From an uncultured Spirochaetaceae bacterium (GTDB taxonomy: Bacteria; Spirochaetota; Spirochaetia; Sphaerochaetales; Sphaerochaetaceae): a DNA stretch of 17,775 nt. The notes under the pieces were generated by a model. The model was not told where the DNA came from and ran no database searches. It saw only the letters and a program-made list of their open reading frames with translations. Positions 6,248 through 12,343 of this stretch are shown here, in pieces. Position 1 is the stretch's first letter, and each line of letters opens with the position of its first letter. The stretch spans positions 1 through 17,775 of the forward strand of contig CAMKPI010000013.1 in the NCBI GenBank assembly GCA_946414625.1, read 5' to 3'. Both the position numbers and the translations under genes were made by a program.

Positions 6248-7507
6248 ATGGAAATCAACGAAAAGAAGATAATGGATATTTACGCAGAGACCCAGGAGCA
6301 TGACAGCGAGCTGATACACGAGTCCGAGGCTTTCGCGGAGGCCTCAGGGGTGTCGGCTGATCCTTTTGAGGACATCAATCCATACGAAGGAGAAGCCTTC
6401 CTCGCCGCCATGAGACGGCTGGATAACTATCCTCAGATGGTGAACAATTTCGTTGACGTGGTCTCCGGGCGGAACCGTTTCATGAACAAGATGAAATTTT
6501 TCCACGTGAAGAAGAACCTCTCGTTCATGATAAGGAACGTGAAGAACGTCGACGAATGCCAGAGGATGATTCTTTGCGGACTGTTCGTGAACATGGTGGA
6601 GAATACCAGCATAGACCGCTTCACCTGCAGCGGACTTTCGAAAGAGGATGACCGTCCGTGCATCTACATCAGCAATCATCGCGACATCATTCTCGATGCT
6701 GCGCTTCTCTGCCAGGCGCTATACCGCCGCGATATGGGCACCTGCAACATGGTGATAGGCAACAACCTCCTTGTGAACCCGTTTGTGACGGATCTATTCA
6801 AGGTATGCGGAGCGATCACGGTGGATAGGAGTTCGCACAGCGTCGCGGATGCCAAGGCAGAGCTGCTTCATCTTTCCCGGTGCGTGCGGAATTGGATTGT
6901 GGACAGGAAGAGATCTGTGTGGATAGCCCAGACAAGCGGTCGAAGCAAGGACGGCAGTGATATCACAAACCCGTCGATCCTCAAAATGCTGTATCTTTCG
7001 TACCGCGCCGAGGGGAGGAGTTTTGCCGAGTTCCTGGATGAAATGCGCATCAAGCCCGTCTCGGTGAGCTACCAGTACGACCCGTGCGACATCACAAAGA
7101 GTCACGAGATGATCCGCCGCCTGAAGGCCGAGGGGGTCTACAACGTCTACAAAAAGAAGAAATATGAGGATGTGATCGACATGGTTCGCGGGGTGCGCAA
7201 CTACAAGGGAAATGTGAACCTCACTGTGGGCGATGCGCTGAAAGCCTCCGAGATCCACGATGTGCGCGAGGCTGCGCGCGAGATTGACCGCCAGATCCAC
7301 CTGAATTACAAGCTTTGGGACACAAACTATTTCTGTTATGACTACCTGAACGGCACCGAGATGTTCAGCGAATATTACAGGGATTTCAAGTCGAAGCCGT
7401 TCCTGAAGAACTACAAGGCGTTCAGTGACGATGTGAAGAATCTTGTCTACACTCAATACGCAAATCCTGTGAAGTCGATGATGGACGAGCGGGCGATGGA
7501 GGCGTAG
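6248..7507 (+). CDS. PlsB/PlsC-like glycerolipid acyltransferase
   Basis: Membrane-associated acyltransferase of 419 aa, probably acylating glycerol-3-phosphate or 1-acylglycerol-3-phosphate in phospholipid synthesis. Block I is ISNHRDIILD (141-150): the catalytic histidine H144 is followed by Asp at +6 (D150) instead of the +5 of the usual HX4D motif. D146 at +2 is an alternative acid. TVDRSS (191-196) resembles the PlsB motif that contacts the glycerol phosphate, and TSGRSKDGSD (229-238) matches the EGxRSRxG block. The C-terminal 170 residues are hydrophilic and rich in Lys and Tyr. I chose ATG 6248, with GAGG at 6239-6242; the open frame reaches GTG 6170, but that stretch has no homology and lies in a structured leader. 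It is divergent from the serA-like gene. Acyl donor and acceptor specificity cannot be told from sequence. Confidence 0.8.
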   Translation: MEINEKKIMDIYAETQEHDSELIHESEAFAEASGVSADPFEDINPYEGEAFLAAMRRLDNYPQMVNNFVDVVSGRNRFMNKMKFFHVKKNLSFMIRNVKNVDECQRMILCGLFVNMVENTSIDRFTCSGLSKEDDRPCIYISNHRDIILDAALLCQALYRRDMGTCNMVIGNNLLVNPFVTDLFKVCGAITVDRSSHSVADAKAELLHLSRCVRNWIVDRKRSVWIAQTSGRSKDGSDITNPSILKMLYLSYRAEGRSFAEFLDEMRIKPVSVSYQYDPCDITKSHEMIRRLKAEGVYNVYKKKKYEDVIDMVRGVRNYKGNVNLTVGDALKASEIHDVREAAREIDRQIHLNYKLWDTNYFCYDYLNGTEMFSEYYRDFKSKPFLKNYKAFSDDVKNLVYTQYANPVKSMMDERAMEA

Positions 7508-7763
7508 TCGCAAATAGTACCTTTTTGCATGAGGCGCGTCATTGTGGCTGGGTGAGGATGAATGTACCAGGTGCGTCCTTGTAACGCTGCTCTTATGCGG
7601 CGCCCCTCTGTGGCGGTGAGGGGAGCCCCCACGGAGCGGTGCATTAAAGTTTTTTCTGAGTTTCTGAGTTGTTTCTGAGCGTGGATCGCTCTGCCAGCGA
7701 CTTTATACAGTGGATACAGGGGCAGGTCTTGTATCAGGAGGGCGCTGCGTCCGGCGGCATCTG
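7508..7763. repeat. Intergenic region with short repeats
   Basis: No gene is supported. TTTCTGAG occurs three times at 7653-7660, 7661-7668 and 7672-7679. A GC-rich hairpin CCCCTC/GAGGGG at about 7604-7624 follows the acyltransferase and is followed 30 nt later by TTTTTT, too far for a standard terminator. Confidence 0.45.
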
Positions 7764-7793
7764 ATGACAGTGCTTTGCGTTTTTTGGTAGAAT
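7764..7793 (+). promoter_or_regulatory. Promoter of the small lipoprotein (leaderless)
   Basis: ATGACA (7764-7769), an 18-nt spacer and TAGAAT (7788-7793) with a preceding TGG form a good sigma70 promoter with an extended -10. The -10 box ends 6 nt before the ATG at 7800, so transcription should start at or next to the start codon, and no Shine-Dalgarno is present. Confidence 0.65.
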
Positions 7794-7799
7794 CGCCGT

Positions 7800-8276
7800 A
7801 TGGCAAAGAGATTTTTCAGGATATCGGCCGCGGTTCTCGTAGTGTCTTTCTTAGTGTTTTCTACTTCTTCCTGCCGTCGCGAGGATGTGAGGGTGGATCA
7901 GCTCTCCGTCCAGCCGTATGTGAAGCGCGGCGGCGAGACTGGGCTCTCCGTCTACGTTGTCACAAATGTTGAGAACGAGGATATGCTCCGCTTCCAGATA
8001 TCGGATCCGTCGGGAGACCTTGTCTGGAACTTTGAGCCCGAGCGGCTTGTAAGCGGCGGGGTCACTTATCTTGGCTCTTCCCGCGTGGCGATGCCGCTGG
8101 GTTCGCGGCTTCCGCAGGGCAGGTGGAAGTTTCTCATGATGTATAAGGACGGGCGGAGCGTGGAGCGGAATTTTGTTGTGTTCTATCGTGACATCGATGC
8201 GTTTTTGGATCGCTCTTCTGCGACGAACAGGGCTTTTTTCAGTTCGGAGACCGGGCTGACTTATCTGCCGCGATAA
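7800..8276 (+). CDS. Small lipoprotein, unknown function
   Basis: 158-aa predicted lipoprotein. MAKRFFR is followed by a hydrophobic stretch (about 8-20) and the lipobox FSTSSC with Cys25, a relaxed lipobox typical of spirochaetes. The mature part is about 130 residues, mostly beta-like alternation (LSVYVVTNVEN, LRFQISDPSGDLVWNFEP, GRWKFLMMYKDGRSVERNFVVF), resembling a single immunoglobulin-like or beta-sandwich domain, but I recognise no family. The C-terminus is polar. No Shine-Dalgarno precedes the ATG, and a promoter lies directly in front. The Nudix gene follows 76 nt downstream with its own ribosome site, so the two may be cotranscribed. Confidence 0.8.
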   Translation: MAKRFFRISAAVLVVSFLVFSTSSCRREDVRVDQLSVQPYVKRGGETGLSVYVVTNVENEDMLRFQISDPSGDLVWNFEPERLVSGGVTYLGSSRVAMPLGSRLPQGRWKFLMMYKDGRSVERNFVVFYRDIDAFLDRSSATNRAFFSSETGLTYLPR

Positions 8277-8352
8277 AGCCTCGGGGGGCGGCAATCAAGA
8301 GATCTGTCCCTTTGGCGAGCGCGTCTTTTTTCCCAGAGGCGGAAGGAAGTCA

Positions 8353-8955
8353 ATGAAGACTGTAAATGTTGTTGCGGCAGCGATTTGCGACTCTCTCGAA
8401 CGGAAAACCCGCGTCCTTGCGACGCAGCGCGGAAGCGGTGAATACAAGGGTTTTTGGGAATTTCCCGGCGGTAAGATAGAGGCGGGAGAGACTCCCGAGG
8501 AAGCGCTGAAGCGAGAGCTTCGAGAGGAGCTGGATTGCGATGTCGCCGTCTCGGAACTTATGGGACATGTTGAGTATGACTATCCTACCTTTCATCTCTC
8601 GATGGATGTCTTCTGGTGCGTCCTGAAGCGACAGGACACTTCTGTTCGCCATCATGGCAATGGCTCCTTTCCAGCCCCGGATGGGGCGGCGGAGCACAGA
8701 GAGATGCCCTGCGAACCTAGCAAAGAGCTCGGTGCAACGCCGGATGCGCCGGACCCCGGCGCGCTGTATGAGACCCAGCGCCTGAGGATGTCAAGGCTTT
8801 TGGCAACACCGGAAGTGGAGGACCCCAGCGCGCTGTACCACCTTGTGGAAGCGTCTGATGCGCGTTGGCTTACCCGTGAAAGGCTACGGGAAGTGAAATG
8901 GCTTCCCGCAGACGAGATTCTGATAGAAAAATTGGAAAGTGAGATGAGGCCCTGA
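8353..8955 (+). CDS. MutT-like Nudix hydrolase with a large insert
   Basis: 200-aa Nudix hydrolase, probably of the 8-oxo-dGTP diphosphatase (MutT) group that cleans oxidised nucleotides. The Nudix box GX5EX7REUXEE spans 40-62 (G40, E46, R54, E55, E58, E59); the usual Gly after it is Asp61. Preceding WEFPGGKIEAGE is typical of MutT. MutT proteins have about 130 aa; the excess is an insert at about 93-163 between the central strand FWCVLK and the C-terminal EASDARWL...WLPADE region. The insert is polar, Pro- and Glu-rich, and contains an in-frame 69-nt-period duplication (ATPDAPDPGALY and ATPEVEDPSALY). GGAAGGAAG ends 3 nt before the ATG. A copy of the gene's 3' end recurs 77 nt downstream. 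Catalytic residues are intact, so it is probably active; the substrate is inferred. Confidence 0.87.
   Translation: MKTVNVVAAAICDSLERKTRVLATQRGSGEYKGFWEFPGGKIEAGETPEEALKRELREELDCDVAVSELMGHVEYDYPTFHLSMDVFWCVLKRQDTSVRHHGNGSFPAPDGAAEHREMPCEPSKELGATPDAPDPGALYETQRLRMSRLLATPEVEDPSALYHLVEASDARWLTRERLREVKWLPADEILIEKLESEMRP
8735..8837 (+). repeat. In-frame direct repeat inside the Nudix insert
   Basis: The 34-nt block at 8735-8768 recurs at 8804-8837 with 28 of 34 bases identical; the 69-nt period keeps the reading frame. Shared core: GGACCCC-GCGCGCTGTA with one variable base. Confidence 0.75.
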
Positions 8956-9208
8956 CCTATGCCGGGGAGTGTTGTGTTGACTCTGGAGCCTGAATTCCTC
9001 TTGAAAAATTGGAAAGCGAGATGGAGCCTAGATTCCAGAGGAGTAGAGTTTTGTTGCCTTTGGAGCTTTGTTGAGACGTATTGCCCCGTGAAGGTTGTCC
9101 TGTTTCTGGCGGAGCAGGGTTTTGTTGCCTTCGCGCCCTTGCTCGCCCCGGGACGCTCTGCCCGAAACGCACGAGCCGCCTGAAGCGGAGCCTCGCGGAG
9201 AGGCAGGC
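8926..9208. repeat. Duplicated Nudix 3' end and repeat-rich gap
   Basis: The last 30 nt of the Nudix gene (8926-8955, encoding EKLESEM...) recur at 9003-9032 as GAAAAATTGGAAAGCGAGATG and onward, 77 nt downstream and without a start codon. GGAGCCT(GA/AG)ATTCC occurs at about 8983 and 9023, and GTTTTGTTGCCTT at about 9049 and 9118. The gap to the convergent MATE gene holds no gene. A hairpin GCCTC-GCGGA-GAGGC (9190-9204) directly follows the MATE stop but lacks a T-tract. Confidence 0.6.
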
Positions 9209-10696
9209 TTAGAAATTCAGTTTTTTCAGTTCCTTCCTGTAAAACACTACGGTGAGAGTGAGGGCTGCGGCCTCAGCCACGATGTAGCCAATCCATACTC
9301 CTTCAAGCCCCACAACGCGACCCAGAATCCATGACGCGGGAATCAGGAAAAATATCTGTCTCACGATGCTGACAATCATGCTGAGGTAGCCGTCTCCGGT
9401 GGCCTGGAAGAGACTCATGAGAATCACGGACACCGCTGCGAGCGGAAATGTGAAGCTGATTGTGCGAAGTGCCGGCCGGCCTATTTCCAAAAGTTTCTCC
9501 GACGCGTTGAAAAGCCCCAGAAGCCCGTCCGGGAAAAGGAAAAAAACTGCTGCTCCGGCGGACATGAAAAGGATCGCAAATGTGAGACCTATCCGGAGGG
9601 TCTGCATTATGCGGGCCCTGTTTCGTGCTCCGTAGTTGAATCCGAGAATTGGCATGATCCCGCTGTTCATTCCGAAAACTGGCATGAATACGAACGACTG
9701 AAGTTTGAAATAGACTCCGAAGACCGTTGTGGCGAGCACGTCGAAAGACACGAGAATGCCGTTCATGAGGCTTGTCATCAGGGTTCCGATGCCCTGCATA
9801 ACAATGGATGGGAATCCTACCGCCATGATGTCTCGTGCGGTGTCCTTTCTGAATCGCGGGTGTAAAAGGCTGAATTGCAGGTATGTATTTTTTTTCAGGA
9901 ACACGATGCCGAGAATCATCGAGAAGAACTGTCCCGCCACTGTTGCATACGCCGCTCCGCTGACGCCCATCTGTGGAAAACCGAACTTGCCGAAAATCAA
10001 AATCGGGTCGAAAATTATGTTAAAAATCGCGCCGCCAGCCTGGATCAGCATCGGGTGTATGGTATCGCCTGTGGCCTGTAGGGATTTTTCGCAGAAAACG
10101 CTGACGAACACCCCGGCTGATAGCGAGAGGCAGATACGGAGATAGATCGAACCCATTTCCAGCAGCTGTGGATCGTGCGTGTACACCCGGATGAACGGGC
10201 CGGACGTGAATAGCCCTGTCAGTATGAAGAGAACAGCAAAAGCCAGAACAATCGAGAAACCCGTCTCCGCTGCCACGTTGGCATCCGCTTCGCGCCGCTC
10301 ACCCAGCCGCCGGGATATCACCGAGCAGATACCGACGCTTGTCCCCACGGCAAAAGATATCATCAGGTTCTGCATGGGAAACGCAAGGGAGACGGCGGTC
10401 AGTGCTTTTTCGCTGAAGCGTGCCACAAATATGCTGTCTACAATGTTGTAGAGAGCCTGGATCAGCATCGAGAACATCGTGGGAACGCTCATGGCAATGA
10501 TAAGCTGACCCACGGGCATGGTGCCCAGGCGGTTTCCTTCCGTCGCGGCGCCCTTTTTGCTGCCGCTCCCGCTCCTACGAGATTCTGACTGCCGGGTTTT
10601 TGAGTTCCAATCTTTGGGGGGGACACCCTGCGCCTTGTTTGCGGACAAGGTTCCGGCGGATTTATCTTTCAGATTTTCAGCTTTGTTATTTTTCAT
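9209..10696 (-). CDS. MATE family multidrug/Na+ exporter
   Basis: Inner-membrane exporter of the MATE family, 495 aa, with about 12 predicted membrane helices in two related halves. Family features include MPVGQLIIAMSVPTMFSML at the first helix, DSIFVARFSEKALTAVSLAFP, SLQATGDTIHPM in the first half and its counterpart SLFQATGDGYLSM in the second. These match MepA/NorM-like proteins that expel cationic compounds with Na+ or H+. The N-terminal 57 residues are a polar Lys/Ser-rich extension not found in most members. I chose ATG 10696 because a strong promoter ends 7 nt before it, making the message leaderless; the open frame continues to a TTG at 10714 that would overlap the -10 box. It converges on the Nudix gene. 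The substrate is unknown. Confidence 0.9.
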   Translation of the reverse strand: MKNNKAENLKDKSAGTLSANKAQGVPPKDWNSKTRQSESRRSGSGSKKGAATEGNRLGTMPVGQLIIAMSVPTMFSMLIQALYNIVDSIFVARFSEKALTAVSLAFPMQNLMISFAVGTSVGICSVISRRLGERREADANVAAETGFSIVLAFAVLFILTGLFTSGPFIRVYTHDPQLLEMGSIYLRICLSLSAGVFVSVFCEKSLQATGDTIHPMLIQAGGAIFNIIFDPILIFGKFGFPQMGVSGAAYATVAGQFFSMILGIVFLKKNTYLQFSLLHPRFRKDTARDIMAVGFPSIVMQGIGTLMTSLMNGILVSFDVLATTVFGVYFKLQSFVFMPVFGMNSGIMPILGFNYGARNRARIMQTLRIGLTFAILFMSAGAAVFFLFPDGLLGLFNASEKLLEIGRPALRTISFTFPLAAVSVILMSLFQATGDGYLSMIVSIVRQIFFLIPASWILGRVVGLEGVWIGYIVAEAAALTLTVVFYRKELKKLNF

Positions 10697-10703
10697 GGGA
10701 TGT

Positions 10704-10733
10704 ATTTTAATCAATAAAGCAAATTGGTATCAA
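10704..10733 (-). promoter_or_regulatory. Promoter of the MATE gene (leaderless)
   Basis: On the minus strand TTGATA (10728-10733), an 18-nt spacer and TAAAAT (10704-10709) form a near-consensus sigma70 promoter whose -10 box ends 7 nt before the ATG at 10696. No Shine-Dalgarno exists. The -35 box overlaps the first bases of the adjacent repeat array. Confidence 0.65.
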
Positions 10734-11031
10734 CAAGTGGGGGTGTGTGGAGAGGGAAGTGCGGTGGGCCCGCAAATCCACAAAGGGTGCGTGGAGCGCG
10801 AAGTGCGGTGGGCCCGAAAATCAACAAGTGGGTGCGTGGAGCGCGAAGTTCGGTGGGCTCGCAAATCCACAAAGGGGGCTGCGGAGCGGGAAGTGCGCTG
10901 GGCCCGCAAATCAACAAGTGGGGTGTAGAGAGGGAAGTGCTGTGAGCCCGCAAATCCACAAGGGGGGCGTGGAGCGCGAAGTGCGGTGGACCCGAAAATC
11001 CACAAAGAGGGCTGCGGAGCCTCCGGATTTG
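10731..11031. repeat. Array of about 45-nt imperfect repeats, six full copies plus one partial
   Basis: Copies begin at 10731, 10778, 10822, 10867, 10912, 10956 and 11000 (lengths 47, 44, 45, 45, 44, 44, then about 32). The core is GAAGTGCGGTGGGCCCG followed by (C/A)AAAT. Copies 1, 3 and 5 start CAACAAGTGG, the others CCACAAAGG or close variants. Copy 1 resembles 5, copy 2 resembles 6 and copy 4 resembles 7, which suggests a higher-order four-copy unit duplicated once with one copy lost. There are no unique spacers, so it is not CRISPR. Several frames are open on both strands because the unit is near 45 nt, but unequal lengths shift the frame; I treat it as non-coding. Confidence 0.85.
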
Positions 11032-11049
11032 AAAAAATGAAAAAAAACT

Positions 11050-11078
11050 TTGCCATGCCGTTCAAGTCGCTTTACAAT
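11050..11078 (+). promoter_or_regulatory. Sigma70-type promoter of the ABC importer operon
   Basis: TTGCCA (11050-11055), a 17-nt spacer and TACAAT (11073-11078) fit the consensus well. The predicted start near 11085 gives a leader of about 95 nt. No obvious Fur-type palindrome overlaps it. Confidence 0.65.
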
Positions 11079-11179
11079 AACGAATTGAGAAAACCAAATG
11101 GATCCGAGCTTTCCGTGACGGAGCCGGACTCAGGTTTTTCCGTGGCACATACGTAAATCCGAGTAAGAGGAGATTCGCG

Positions 11180-12283
11180 ATGAAGAGAACTATGATTGTT
11201 TTGATTGTTCTTCTTGCCGTGGCAGGCCTTGCGTTTGCAGGTGGGAAGAAGGAGTCTGCTTCCAAGGCGGGCAGCACTGTCAGCCACGAGGAGCTCGTTT
11301 CAGCCGCCAAAGCGGAGGGAGAGCTCAATATCTATACTTTCACCAGCCGCGGAAGCAAGGTGGGAGAGCTGTTCGAGAACAAGTACGGTATAAAGACGAA
11401 CGTCACGCAGCTGGGAGACAGTGCGATGATAACCCGTGTCACCGCCGAGGCAAAAGCCGATGTTGCCGGTGCAGACCTTGTGTTCGCCCAGGACTCCGGA
11501 CGGGTGCTCACCGAGCTGTTCGACACAGGGTACCTCACGGAGTATATCACAGATGAATTGTCCGCTGTAGTTCCGGATCAGTTCGAATCCCCGCTGGTGT
11601 ACGACCTGAACATCAAGGCATTTATTTTCAACAGCGAGCAGCCTGTGAATGTCACCAACGTGTGGCAGCTCACTGAGCCTGCCTGGAAGAATCGCATCCA
11701 GCTCAAGAATCCGCAGAGCGAATCCGTCGGGATGAATTTCTTTGTCATGCTCACTAAGCCGGAATGGGCAGAGAAGCTCGAGCGGGCGTATAAGAGCCTT
11801 TATGGACGGGATCTTGTTCTCACCACGCCGAATGCCGGATATGAATTTATCAAAGCGCTGATGGCAAACGCTGTCCTGGGCAAGAGCGACACAACAATTT
11901 GTGAGGCTGTCGGCACAAAAGGACAGGCCCAGCAGCTCGCGGGGCTTTTCACAATCAACAAGCTCCGTACTGCGCACGACAAGAACCTTGCCCTCGAGAT
12001 AGGCTATGACATGGTGCCGTTTAGCGGTTTCATGTATCCGATCTATACCGGAATCACAAAGAATTCCAAGCATCCGAACGCGGCGCGGCTCTTCACAGAG
12101 TTTGCATTCACCGAGGAGGGATGGAAGCCGATGGACACCTTGGGGGACAACAGCCCGATCCTGGGCTCGTCCGAGGACACCCACAGTCTCGATTATTGGC
12201 AGAAGAACCTTGTGATCGAGGATCCCGTGTGGATCGCCGCCCACAGGTACGAGGTTGAGGAGTTCGTCAACGCTCTCATCTGA
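11180..12283 (+). CDS. ABC transporter periplasmic binding protein, ferric iron (FbpA-like) class
   Basis: 367-aa solute-binding protein of an ABC importer. The signal peptide is clear: MKRTM, a hydrophobic core at 6-18, and AFA|GGKKE cleavage after residue 20; there is no lipobox Cys, so it should be free in the periplasm. The mature protein has the Fbp/AfuA-type order: ELNIYTFTSRGSKVGELFENKYGI near the N-terminus, a DLVFAQDSGRVLTELFDTGYL segment, and the middle strand VYDLNIKAFIFNSE. A later FMYPIYTGITKNSKHPNAA resembles the conserved region before the second lobe's end. GAGGAG lies 7 nt before the ATG. Its own promoter precedes it and a terminator follows directly. Fe3+ is the best guess from the permease and ATPase types; other ligands of this class such as thiamine, polyamines or phosphonates cannot be excluded. 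Confidence 0.85.
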   Translation: MKRTMIVLIVLLAVAGLAFAGGKKESASKAGSTVSHEELVSAAKAEGELNIYTFTSRGSKVGELFENKYGIKTNVTQLGDSAMITRVTAEAKADVAGADLVFAQDSGRVLTELFDTGYLTEYITDELSAVVPDQFESPLVYDLNIKAFIFNSEQPVNVTNVWQLTEPAWKNRIQLKNPQSESVGMNFFVMLTKPEWAEKLERAYKSLYGRDLVLTTPNAGYEFIKALMANAVLGKSDTTICEAVGTKGQAQQLAGLFTINKLRTAHDKNLALEIGYDMVPFSGFMYPIYTGITKNSKHPNAARLFTEFAFTEEGWKPMDTLGDNSPILGSSEDTHSLDYWQKNLVIEDPVWIAAHRYEVEEFVNALI

Positions 12284-12298
12284 TTTTGATGATTTCAA

Positions 12299-12337
12299 AG
12301 GCTGTTTCCGCGGTTGCGGGAGCAGCCTGTCTTTTTT
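12299..12337 (+). terminator. Intercistronic Rho-independent terminator
   Basis: AGGCUG-UUUCCGC, loop GGUU, GCGGGAG-CAGCCU gives a 13-bp stem (12299-12328, with G-U pairs) followed by GUC and six U (12332-12337). It lies 15 nt after the binding-protein stop and 6 nt before the permease ATG. It should stop most transcripts after the binding-protein gene, giving that protein in excess over the membrane components. Confidence 0.85.
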
Positions 12338-12343
12338 CCGATT

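Noticed and set aside
10731..11031. Possible CRISPR array
   Set aside because: The whole unit is repeated; there are no unique spacers, unit length varies and no cas genes are near.
10711..11065. Repetitive open frames on both strands over the 45-nt array
   Set aside because: They are open only because the unit is near a multiple of three and GC-rich; all directions are open, lengths shift frame, and none has a ribosome site.
12314..12343. Upstream TTG start of the permease
   Set aside because: It sits in the loop of a strong terminator and lacks a suitable ribosome site; the residues it adds are not typical of the family.
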